A stretch of 11,148 bases of DNA, taken from NCBI GenBank assembly GCA_041687295.1, contig JAWLCG010000146.1:1-11148 (forward strand), given 5' to 3'. Positions 1 through 7,313 of this stretch are shown piece after piece (the first letter of the stretch is position 1; each line of letters opens with the position of its first letter). The translations under genes were made by a program, and so were the position numbers. The stretch comes from JAWLCG01 sp041687295. GTDB lineage: Bacteria > Planctomycetota > Phycisphaerae > SM23-33 > FEN-1343. The notes under the pieces are model-generated. The model searched no databases. It saw nothing but the letters and a program-made list of their open reading frames with translations, and was not told where the DNA came from.

Positions 1-17
1 CCGAACGCGGCCCCGCT

Positions 18-48
18 GCCGGGCCTCGCTGCGCTCGCCCCGGCCTAC
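18..48 (-). repeat. GTAG-headed palindrome at the 3' end of the CotH-domain gene
   Basis: On the minus strand GTAG (48-45) begins one base after the TGA stop. GCCGGG and CCCGGC follow as a perfect 6-bp stem around a 15-base loop. Its first 13 bases match the element at 10143-10176 except for one base (C/T), so the two probably belong to one repeat family. It could also act as a weak 3'-end hairpin; no T run follows. Confidence 0.5.
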
Positions 49-49
49 T

Positions 50-3000
50 TCACAGCAGCGGCGCCAGGGGCGACTCGGCCAGCAGGTCGATGGGCGCCTC
101 CTCGGCCTGGGACTGGGCGGGGGCCGGGTCGGGGTCCAGTTCGGCCGGCCCGGCCAGCAGGTCGGCGGTCCAGGCCTCCAGGGCCAGCGGGGCCGCCTCG
201 CCGGCCGGCGCAGCAGCCGAGGGCGACGGGTCGGCTGAATCGGGTTCGCCGGCCAAGGCATGGTCGATCGGTGCCGGCTCTGTCGCCAGCGGGGCCGCGG
301 CGGGCTCCGTCAGCGACCCGCCGGCCAGCGTCATCTCGGCGGGCGGGGCGGCCAGCTCGGCCGGGGCGGCGGCGGCCTGGTTGCCCCAGCGGCCCAGCAG
401 GATGTTGAGGTCGCGGTCGTCGACGATGCCGTTGGCGTCGAAGTCGCCCTCGGCCCAGCCGCCGGGGTCGCCCCAGTGGCCCAGGAGGATGCTGAGATCG
501 CGGTCGTCGACGATGCCGTCGCCGTTGGCATCGCCGGGCAGGGCGGGCACGATACCGCTGACGAGGCCGGGGCTGGGCGTCTGGGCCTGCCAACTGGCGG
601 GCCAGTTCCCGTCGGTCTGCGGCATCAGACGGACCAGCGAGAATCCCGTCCCGTCGGCCTCGACGGGCCAGGGGGCCAGCTCGTCATAGCGCACCGCGTC
701 GGACTGGATGTACGGCGTGATCCACGGTGCGTGGGCCGGCGGCTCGTCGGGCCAGGCCAGGCGGACCATTTCGCCGCTGTTGTCGAGCCGGCCCCGGTAG
801 GGCCCCGCCATCGCCGCGCCGGCAGGCAGGTCGGGATAGGCCGACACGAACGCCGCCCGCGCCGTCAGGTCCGAGGGTGTGAAGGGCACCAGCAGCAGCG
901 TCGCGTGCGGTGCGATGCTCGTGCCGGCCGGGAAGACGTAGTCCACGCCGCTGACCATGGCCCAGCCGGTCAGGTCGATGGCCTGGGCGGTGGTGTTGAA
1001 CAGCTCGATGAACTCCAGCGTCTCGTCGGGGCCGTCGGGGTGGTACATCAGCTCGCTGATGATGACCGGCCCGACGCGGGCGGCGCTGTTGGCCTGGCCG
1101 AAGGTGCGGGTCTGCATCGGCACCAGCTCGCCGGTGCCGTTGGGCGATCGCCCGAAGGACTCGCCGTTGGCGGCGGCGCCGAACTTCACGTGGTCGATGA
1201 ACCGCACCGGCAGGCCGTTCTCACCCTCCAGCAGCCAGAGGCTCTCGCCCAGCGAACTGAGGGCGAAGCCCCAGGAGTCCGCCTCGGTGAAGACCGCGTA
1301 GCCGCCGGCGGGGATGATCGTGCCGTCGGGGATGCGGAACTGCATGTAGTCGGCCAGGGAATTGTTGGAGTCGGTGAGGAACCAGCCCGAGATGTCGATC
1401 GCCCCTGCGGTCGGGTTGTGCAGCTCAATCGTGTCGCTCAGAGGCCAGTCGGTGTGCGTGAGGATCTCGTTGATCACGACCGAGGCGGCGGGCCCGGCCC
1501 CGGCCGAGCCGGGCGAGCCGTGCATCTCGCTACTGGCGCGCCAGGCGGCCGCGTCGTCGGGGTCGGCGTCGAAGTCGGCGCGTTCCAGGCTGCTGCCGGC
1601 GCCGTCGGGTCGGCCTGGCCAGGCGCCGCTGTCGCTGTAGTCGAACTGCTCGATCGTGGAGTCCATCGCGTCGGCCAGGCGGATCAGCTCGCCGCTGTTG
1701 CTCAGCCGGCCTGAGTACGGGCCGATCAGCCGGGCGCCGGCGTCCAGGCCGTAGTGGTTCAGGAAGGCCTGCTTGCGGGCGACCTCGGCCGGGTCGGGGC
1801 TGGTCGGGTCGAAGCAGACGACCACCACCCGCTCGCCGGCGGCCAGCACCGTGCCGGCGGGCACGGTGAAGTCGATGCCGTCGGTGAAGCGCGCCGCCGA
1901 GATGTCCAGCGACGTGTCGGCCGTGTTGAGCAGCTCGACGAACTCCAGGTCGTGATCGTTGCCCATCGGGTGGTACATCATCTCGGCCACGCGCAGGGCC
2001 GAGAGGTCCACGGCAAACAGCGCCTCGGTGGCGGCGCTCCACTTGCCGTTAGAGTAGCTCGCTGCCCGCAGCAGCGTGCCGCCGGAGATCAGGACCGGTC
2101 CGGCGTAGGTCAGGGCCGTCTCGGAGTCCCGCGGGTCGCTGCCGTCGAGGGTGTACTTGACGGTGCCCGGGCCGGTGATGCTCAGGGCGAAGCCCGGCGT
2201 CACGTAGCCGCCGTGCTGGCTGAAGGTGGGCGCGTTGACGGTCGGGTACAGGCCGATCTGGCGGAACTGGCTCAGGATGATGTTGTTCCGCACGCCGATG
2301 AAGCTGCTGCCGTACCAGCCGGTGCCGCAGAGGTAATCCATCCGGCTGAGCCAGCTCTCGCGGGTGCGCGGGCTGGTGGGGTTCCTCCAGTCGCCCCAGC
2401 GGGCGCTCTCGCCGACGATGGCGAAGTCCATCTCGTCCCGCAGCTCGCGGGCGCGGGCGAGGTTCTTGTCGGTCGTCAGGCCGCCGTCGTTGTAGAAGTG
2501 TTTGTGGAGGCGGTCGGCGAAGAGCCGCTGATAGTCCGGCCGAAGGCGCAGGGCCTTGTGGATCTGCCCGGGGCCCATCGCGTCGCTGTCGTTGTCGCCG
2601 ACGGTCGTGCGGTTCTGCTCGTGCCAGCCCAGCACCGACTCCATGTCCCAGGTGAAGTAGCGGAACTTCTGCAGGGGCGGCCCGGCCGGGTCGTCGGGGT
2701 TGCGCTGGGCGACGGCGTACCAGTTCTTCTGGGGCCAGTCCCAGTTCTGGGCGTACATGTTGACGATAAGGTAGTCGATGAAGTTGTCGATGTCGAGGTA
2801 TTGCTGCAGCTCGGCATAGGCTTCGTCGCTGAGGGTGTAGGCGGGCGTGGCCGAGCCGCTGAAGCGCGGCACCAGGCCCATCATGTGGTCGTAGGAGGCC
2901 TTGGAGCCCTCCTTGAGCGTGCCGGTCCAGGCGTTCTTCTGGAGCTGGGGGTCCCAGCCCATCTGGCCCTGGATGACGTCCCAGTCCTCCTTCTCGCCGC

Positions 3001-5857
3001 CGAAGTGCTCGGCGGCGAAGGAGTCGTCCGGCCTCTCCTGGGGCTCGTAGATGCCCCAGTACAGGCCGTTGATGTACAGGTGCACCAGGCGGGCCTCCGG
3101 GGCGACCTGGCCGGTGCCGGCGTAGATCCGGTGCATCAGGGCATCGCGGATGTAGTCGGCGTTGGTGGCGCCGGCGATCCACGAGCCGCCGAACTGCGCC
3201 CGCAGGACGATGGTGTCGAACTCGGTGACGTCGCTGCCGGGGAACAGCGGCTCGGTGAGCTTGCTGGGCCCGTACTGGCTCTTGAACAGCAGCCGAAGCG
3301 GGAACTTGGGGTTCTTGTCCGGATGGCGGGCGATGTCGCCGTGGATGCGGATGCCGGCGTTGACCTGCCAGTTGATGCCGGTGGACGGCTCGATGAACTC
3401 GACCGAGGTGGGCCGTTCCCACGCGTCGCCCCGCTGCATCGTGTTGACGTAGATGCCCGTCTCGGGGTCGAACAGGTCGTTGCCGTCCATCACCAGCGAC
3501 ATCGTCGGGATCGCCACCAGGCCCTCAAGCAGTTGGGTGCGGTAGGTGGGGTTGTTGACGATGTCGGGGTCCATCTCGTAGTCGGCGTTGTAGCCCGCCC
3601 AGGTGTCGGGCAGGCCCCGATCGCTCTGGTCCTGGGCCTGGTTGAGCACGTCGGCCAGGAAGATGTACGTGCCGGCGGAGATGGGGCCCGGCTCGTACGC
3701 ATCGCGGAAGGCGCCGGCGCGGATGATGGTGGTGGTGCTGACGCGGACGCCCTGGCTGGGGACGTAGACCAGCCCGCTCGTCGCCGTCGGGGCGCTGCCG
3801 TCGAGCGTGTAGCGGATCGTCACGCCCGGGGTGGTGCACGAGAGGTACAGGTCGAACGCCTCGTCGTAGAAGCCGTGGGGCGCGCTGAAGCTCACGGACT
3901 CCGAGCGGTTGTAGTAGTCCGTGGTGTTGGGCGCCCCGGGGGTGGGCGTGGCGAAGAAGCGGGTGTCGTCCAGGCCCGGCGTCAGGCCATAGGAAACGTC
4001 CTCGTACTGCTCGCCGAATTCCAGCTCGGCCGCGATCGTGCGGTTGGGGCGGATCAGGGCGAGCGTCTCGCCCGAGGCCGAGAGCTTGAAGTTCGTGTGC
4101 AGCTCCTGGCCGGTGCGGTTCTTGCCCGAGGCGAAGACCACCAGGTACCCGCCGGCGGGAATGACCACGCTGGGCAGCTCCCACTGGTCAAGCTCGTCCA
4201 GGTCGTCGGTGACGAACCAGCCGCCCAGGCTGATCGGCACGTCCAGGGGATTGTGGATCTCGAACCAGTCGGAGTAGTCGCCGTCCTCGTCGGCCAGCGT
4301 CGCGTCGTTGTCGGCCATCAGCTCGGTGAGGACCGGGTCGCCGCCCAGGGCGGTGAAGCTCCGCGAGGCCCCCCAATTGATGCCGCCATCGTTGACGGCG
4401 AAGGCGCTGAAGTAGTAGGTCGTCCCCGCCTCCAGGCCGGTCAGGTTGTGGGAGAAGGCGTCGCCGTCGACCGTGCCGAGGCTGGCGCCGTAGTCCCACG
4501 CGCCCGCATCGGTCCCGCCGTCGCTGCTGCCCCAGACCATGAAGACCAGCGGCGCCTGGCCGCCGGTGTTGCCCACCAGGCCGTTGAGCCGCGCGGAGGT
4601 CGGCAGCACGTGGCTGGCCGGCAGCGTGCTGATGGCGGCGGGCTGGACGGGTTCGGTCTGGAAGCTCTCGACGTCGCTCCAGTCCTCGCCGGCTGCGTTC
4701 GTCGCCACCACGCGATAGTAGTAGGTCGTTTGCGGCAGCAGGTCGACGGCGTCGGTGTAGAAGCTCTCGGCCCCGATGGTGCCCAGCGAGATGCGGCTCT
4801 CCCAGGCGTCGATGTCGGTGCCGGCGTCGGTCCGCCCCCAGACGATCTGCACGAGCGGGTCCTCGTCGCCGGTCTCCAGGACCGAGCCGTTCAGGCGGGC
4901 GTAGTTGGCGTAGATGCCCGTCGCCTCCCACACGGCCACCATCGGCGGGGTGACCAGCGAGAAGCGGCTGGTGAACGCGGCCAGCGTTCGGCCGGTGGTG
5001 CTGGTCAGGGCCCCCTCGGCCAGGGCGATGGTGTGCTCGCCGGACCCCACCGCCGGCGGCGTGAAGGCGATCGTGTGGGTGTCGATGATGGTGAAGCCCG
5101 TCGCCGGCACGCCGTTCACCGTCAGGTCGCCCGCCTGCACGCTGGCCGGGTCGATCGGCTCGGCGAACTCCACCGTGATGGCCGACGGCGCCGCCAGCAG
5201 GCCCGTCCCGTCGGCCGGGCTGATGGTCGTGACCTCGAAGGCCGTCTCGTCCACGTCCGCCCGCAGGCGTGGCAGGATGAGCAGGTCCGAGCTGTCGAGC
5301 CGCTGGTTGAGGCCATGAATGGCCAGCACGTTCTCGCCCGGCTGCAGGAGGCCCAGGTAGGCGTCGAGGTTGAAGCCCGCGTAGGTCGTAATGCCGTCGC
5401 CGTGGTAGCCGGTGGCGACGGACTGGTAGCTCAGCGTGGCCGGGGCCAGGTTGGACGCGACCCGCTGGCCGTTGAGGTAGGCGGCGAAGCCGTCGTCCCA
5501 CATCATGTCCAGGATCAGCCAGTTGACCCCATCCGGATCGTCGACCGTGAAGTCCAGGCGGATGTAGACGCTGGAGGCCTTGGTGTGCATGGCCTCCCGC
5601 ACGTCGGTCTCGATCCAGGGGCTGTAGTCGCCCCCGGTGTCGTACCCGATGCCCGTGGCGCCCGTCAGCCAGCCGCTGTCATCGTAGGTGGGCTGGAACC
5701 AGGTAGCGTCCTGCGAGCTGTCGGTGGGCACGAGGTAACGGGCCGACGCGCCGGCGTCCAGGAGGGTGACCGTCGAGAGCAGCAGCCGCGGCTCGAGGGT
5801 TTCCAGGGGCGAGAAGGAGGGGTACGACGCGGAAGGGCCGGGGCTACGGTAGGACAT
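50..5857 (-). CDS. Giant LEPR-XLL protein with CotH kinase, lamin-tail and dockerin domains
   Basis: A 1935-residue modular, probably exported protein of unknown substrate. Order by residue: LEPR-XLL motif (LEPRLLLS, 21-28); beta-rich jelly-roll-like domain (about 30-200); SbsA/Big-type Ig-like domain (208-302); two FnIII-like repeats (306-401, 405-503); lamin-tail domain (505-625); chitobiase/hexosaminidase C-terminal-like domain (657-733); CotH kinase domain (784-1160) with GLYWGIYEPQE (931-941), D1040, N1045 and the metal-binding-type FTWDME (1068-1073); second chitobiase-like domain (1209-1283); three more lamin-tail domains (1286-1427, 1458-1590, 1595-1745); dockerin with two calcium loops (1773-1827); Ala/Pro/Glu-rich tail (1828-1935). 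CotH proteins in Bacillus spores are atypical kinases; activity here is inferred from the motifs. The frame stays open to 6115, but ATG 5857 has GGAG seven bases upstream and puts LEPR-XLL near the N-terminus as usual. No classical hydrophobic signal peptide is visible. Confidence 0.92.
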   Translation of the reverse strand: MSYRSPGPSASYPSFSPLETLEPRLLLSTVTLLDAGASARYLVPTDSSQDATWFQPTYDDSGWLTGATGIGYDTGGDYSPWIETDVREAMHTKASSVYIRLDFTVDDPDGVNWLILDMMWDDGFAAYLNGQRVASNLAPATLSYQSVATGYHGDGITTYAGFNLDAYLGLLQPGENVLAIHGLNQRLDSSDLLILPRLRADVDETAFEVTTISPADGTGLLAAPSAITVEFAEPIDPASVQAGDLTVNGVPATGFTIIDTHTIAFTPPAVGSGEHTIALAEGALTSTTGRTLAAFTSRFSLVTPPMVAVWEATGIYANYARLNGSVLETGDEDPLVQIVWGRTDAGTDIDAWESRISLGTIGAESFYTDAVDLLPQTTYYYRVVATNAAGEDWSDVESFQTEPVQPAAISTLPASHVLPTSARLNGLVGNTGGQAPLVFMVWGSSDGGTDAGAWDYGASLGTVDGDAFSHNLTGLEAGTTYYFSAFAVNDGGINWGASRSFTALGGDPVLTELMADNDATLADEDGDYSDWFEIHNPLDVPISLGGWFVTDDLDELDQWELPSVVIPAGGYLVVFASGKNRTGQELHTNFKLSASGETLALIRPNRTIAAELEFGEQYEDVSYGLTPGLDDTRFFATPTPGAPNTTDYYNRSESVSFSAPHGFYDEAFDLYLSCTTPGVTIRYTLDGSAPTATSGLVYVPSQGVRVSTTTIIRAGAFRDAYEPGPISAGTYIFLADVLNQAQDQSDRGLPDTWAGYNADYEMDPDIVNNPTYRTQLLEGLVAIPTMSLVMDGNDLFDPETGIYVNTMQRGDAWERPTSVEFIEPSTGINWQVNAGIRIHGDIARHPDKNPKFPLRLLFKSQYGPSKLTEPLFPGSDVTEFDTIVLRAQFGGSWIAGATNADYIRDALMHRIYAGTGQVAPEARLVHLYINGLYWGIYEPQERPDDSFAAEHFGGEKEDWDVIQGQMGWDPQLQKNAWTGTLKEGSKASYDHMMGLVPRFSGSATPAYTLSDEAYAELQQYLDIDNFIDYLIVNMYAQNWDWPQKNWYAVAQRNPDDPAGPPLQKFRYFTWDMESVLGWHEQNRTTVGDNDSDAMGPGQIHKALRLRPDYQRLFADRLHKHFYNDGGLTTDKNLARARELRDEMDFAIVGESARWGDWRNPTSPRTRESWLSRMDYLCGTGWYGSSFIGVRNNIILSQFRQIGLYPTVNAPTFSQHGGYVTPGFALSITGPGTVKYTLDGSDPRDSETALTYAGPVLISGGTLLRAASYSNGKWSAATEALFAVDLSALRVAEMMYHPMGNDHDLEFVELLNTADTSLDISAARFTDGIDFTVPAGTVLAAGERVVVVCFDPTSPDPAEVARKQAFLNHYGLDAGARLIGPYSGRLSNSGELIRLADAMDSTIEQFDYSDSGAWPGRPDGAGSSLERADFDADPDDAAAWRASSEMHGSPGSAGAGPAASVVINEILTHTDWPLSDTIELHNPTAGAIDISGWFLTDSNNSLADYMQFRIPDGTIIPAGGYAVFTEADSWGFALSSLGESLWLLEGENGLPVRFIDHVKFGAAANGESFGRSPNGTGELVPMQTRTFGQANSAARVGPVIISELMYHPDGPDETLEFIELFNTTAQAIDLTGWAMVSGVDYVFPAGTSIAPHATLLLVPFTPSDLTARAAFVSAYPDLPAGAAMAGPYRGRLDNSGEMVRLAWPDEPPAHAPWITPYIQSDAVRYDELAPWPVEADGTGFSLVRLMPQTDGNWPASWQAQTPSPGLVSGIVPALPGDANGDGIVDDRDLSILLGHWGDPGGWAEGDFDANGIVDDRDLNILLGRWGNQAAAAPAELAAPPAEMTLAGGSLTEPAAAPLATEPAPIDHALAGEPDSADPSPSAAAPAGEAAPLALEAWTADLLAGPAELDPDPAPAQSQAEEAPIDLLAESPLAPLL

Positions 5858-5864
5858 ATCGCCA

Positions 5865-5868
5865 CTCC
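5865..5868 (-). promoter_or_regulatory. Ribosome binding site of the CotH-domain gene
   Basis: On the minus strand GGAG lies seven bases before the ATG at 5857. It decides the start: the 86 extra in-frame codons upstream show no domain and would bury the LEPR-XLL motif inside the protein. Confidence 0.75.
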
Positions 5869-5989
5869 AAAAGAATGCATACGCCCACAACGGACAGCCA
5901 CAGATCCCCGCGGCCCCAAACGAACCAGGCTTGCGGAAGGGTGGACTCGACCCGCCAGGGCGGCCTGCGTCCAATCGATGCCTGCTCCA

Positions 5990-6004
5990 CGCATTCAGAA
6001 TGCG
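5990..6004. promoter_or_regulatory. Palindromic operator candidate upstream of the CotH-domain gene
   Basis: CGCATTC and GAATGCG form a perfect 7-bp inverted repeat around one central base. A third half-site, GGATGCG, lies at 6009-6015 in the same orientation as the second, and GAATGCA occurs at 5873-5879 near the ribosome binding site. If the promoter at 6025-6053 is right, the palindrome sits about 14-28 bases after the transcription start, where a dimeric repressor could act. No regulator gene is in the window. A single palindrome this size can arise by chance. Confidence 0.3.
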
Positions 6005-6024
6005 CTCAGGATGCGTTTGGAGCC

Positions 6025-6053
6025 AGTGTACCGCGCAAGCGTCCTGGCGACAA
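6025..6053 (-). promoter_or_regulatory. Candidate sigma-70 promoter of the CotH-domain gene
   Basis: Read on the minus strand: TTGTCG (-35, at 6048-6053), a 17-base spacer and TACACT (-10, at 6025-6030), each matching four of six consensus bases. Transcription would start near 6018 and leave a leader of about 160 bases. Support is motif and spacing only. Confidence 0.35.
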
Positions 6054-6120
6054 TACAGATTCCCCCGCACAACGTGACCGCCCGCGCAGCCCCCCCCCGC
6101 CCCATCCGTGCGCAAAGTCC

Positions 6121-6164
6121 GAGGGCCTCGGGCGAGCCGGCTGGCCCGCTCGCCCGAGGCCCTC
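6121..6164 (-). terminator. Terminator-like 17-bp hairpin after the ThuA-like gene
   Basis: The arms 6121-6137 and 6148-6164 are perfect reverse complements (17 bp) with a 10-base loop. The hairpin begins 18 bases beyond the stop of the ThuA-like gene. On the minus strand it is followed by GGACTTTG, so the T run is only three long and this is not a classic intrinsic terminator. It would still block transcription or protect the 3' end, separating the ThuA gene from the CotH-domain gene. Confidence 0.6.
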
Positions 6165-6182
6165 CGCAGGTTCAGCGACCGA

Positions 6183-7052
6183 TTACGGCTTCAGCGGGGC
6201 GCTGGGCGTGGCGTCGGCGGCCAGGTCGCCCAGGGCGTACTGCGTGCCGGCCAGGAAGTGCTGCAGGATCCGCTCGTCCCAGTACAGCTTGGGGTTGTGC
6301 CCGAAGGACGAGTAGAACACCCGGCCCTGGCCGTGCTGGCGGATCCAGCTCATCGCCAGGTCCATGTCGGCGCGGCGGTCGGGCAGGATGCGGCGGTTGG
6401 GGCCCGTGTCGGTCTTGTCCGTGTTGATCCGCAGCAGGACGTGGAGCTTCTCGCGGCTGTAGTGATCCTTGAACTGGAAGACCTCGTCCTGAATGTCAAA
6501 GTCCTCCTCCTGGAACATCCGGGTCAGGGCGCTGCTGCGGTCCTCGACGCGGATGGTGATCGTGTCGTCAATGCCCCAGGGGTGCCCGCCGTTTTCGTAG
6601 CCGCCGAGCATCTCGCCGAAGGCGGGCCACTGGTCGTAGCGCGGGTACTGGCAGAAGGTGGCCCCGGCCGCGTGAATGCCCACCAGGCCCTTGCCGCCGG
6701 TCACGAAGTCCATCAACGCCTGCTGCCGCTCGGCGTCCTCGAACAGCACGCCGACGGTGTTGTTGAAGAACACCGCGTCGAACTGCTGGAGATTCTGCGG
6801 CAGAAACATGTCGATGTCGTTGTCGAAGACCGGCTCGAACGCCCCGGTCTGCTTGCCCATCAGCTCCAGGGCGAGGTTGCCGTAGGGGATGGCGGCGTGG
6901 CCCTTGCGGGGCTCCCCGTCGCGGATGTTCAGGCTGGTCACCAGCAGCTTGCGAGCCTTCTTCGGCTGGGCCGGGGCCTGCTTGGGGACTGCGTTGGCGA
7001 TGCGCTGCTTCTCTTCCTCGGTGCCGACAAACGGCGTGGGGTTGACTGTCAT
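6183..7052 (-). CDS. ThuA-like domain protein (trehalose utilization family fold)
   Basis: A 289-residue protein of the ThuA-like family, which has a class I glutamine-amidotransferase-like flavodoxin fold. The family is often found beside carbohydrate catabolism genes; its precise reaction is generally unknown. Visible family features are the early strand KLLVTS (35-40), FDAVFFNN (91-98), GKGLVGIHAAG (120-130, the nucleophile-elbow region), GHPWG (156-160), DEVFQFKD (189-196) and the C-terminal GRVFYSSFGHN (243-253). About 30 polar N-terminal residues precede the domain, and no signal peptide is seen, so a cytoplasmic location is likely. The frame extends upstream to 7139, but ATG 7052 has AGGG five bases upstream and AGGAG further out, and the extension is Arg/Ala-rich without family features. 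A promoter candidate at 7147-7174 and the hairpin at 6121-6164 bracket it as its own unit. Confidence 0.9.
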   Translation of the reverse strand: MTVNPTPFVGTEEEKQRIANAVPKQAPAQPKKARKLLVTSLNIRDGEPRKGHAAIPYGNLALELMGKQTGAFEPVFDNDIDMFLPQNLQQFDAVFFNNTVGVLFEDAERQQALMDFVTGGKGLVGIHAAGATFCQYPRYDQWPAFGEMLGGYENGGHPWGIDDTITIRVEDRSSALTRMFQEEDFDIQDEVFQFKDHYSREKLHVLLRINTDKTDTGPNRRILPDRRADMDLAMSWIRQHGQGRVFYSSFGHNPKLYWDERILQHFLAGTQYALGDLAADATPSAPLKP

Positions 7053-7146
7053 GGTCGCCCTGTCGCTCCTGCGTTGGTGCCCGCCCAAGGCCGCGGCGGG
7101 CCTGGCTCTCACTCGCTCGGCCACGAACGTCGCGGCCAAGGGCCTG

Positions 7147-7174
7147 ATTCTACGCTGCCTGAAACCGGTGGCAA
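7147..7174 (-). promoter_or_regulatory. Candidate sigma-70 promoter of the ThuA-like gene
   Basis: On the minus strand TTGCCA (7169-7174), a 16-base spacer and TAGAAT (7147-7152) match ten of twelve consensus bases, the best promoter match I found in the non-coding parts of the window. Transcription would start near 7140, giving a leader of about 88 bases. Confidence 0.5.
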
Positions 7175-7247
7175 GGGGTCGCCCGTGCCTTCGGGCTCCA
7201 GGTCGGGCCTCTTGTCTTCTGTGGCCTGCTCCGAAAGGGGCGCACGC

Positions 7248-7313
7248 GTAGGGCGGGCACGGCCCGCCACGGCGGCGCCTGGCGCTATCGACGGCGGGCC
7301 ATGCCCGCCCTAC
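7248..7313. repeat. REPIN-like inverted pair of GTAG-headed palindromes
   Basis: Two 21-base units in inverted orientation (7248-7268 on plus, 7293-7313 on minus) match at 20 of 21 positions and are separated by 24 bases. Each starts with GTAG and is itself a hairpin: GGCGGGC, a three-base loop, GCCCGCC. A third copy lies at 10413-10433. The three copies differ only at the middle base of the loop (C, T, A). A GTAG head followed by a palindrome is the hallmark of REP elements mobilised by RAYT transposases; no such gene is in the window. The right unit supplies the TAG stop codon of the adjacent sulfatase. Confidence 0.65.

Larger units (their letters stand above)
5858..6182. other. Intergenic region between ThuA-like gene and CotH-domain gene
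   Basis: These 325 bases hold no convincing gene. From the ThuA side they contain a perfect 17-bp inverted repeat (6121-6164), a candidate minus-strand promoter (6025-6053), a 15-base palindrome with related half-sites (5990-6016) and the ribosome binding site of the CotH-domain gene. This part is less GC-rich than the neighbouring coding DNA, as expected for a regulatory region. Confidence 0.7.

Noticed and set aside
5858..6115. N-terminal extension of the CotH-domain protein by 86 codons
   Set aside because: It lacks domains, covers the promoter candidate and palindrome, and the ATG at 5857 has a well-placed GGAG and the expected LEPR-XLL position.
1754..6427. Very long plus-strand open frame opposite the CotH-domain gene
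   Set aside because: It is antisense to a gene with many recognisable domains, its product is Val/Gly/Arg/Ala-rich with no motif, and long antisense frames are expected in DNA this GC-rich.
7248..7313. CRISPR repeat
   Set aside because: The units are inverted rather than direct, only two are adjacent, and no regular spacers exist.
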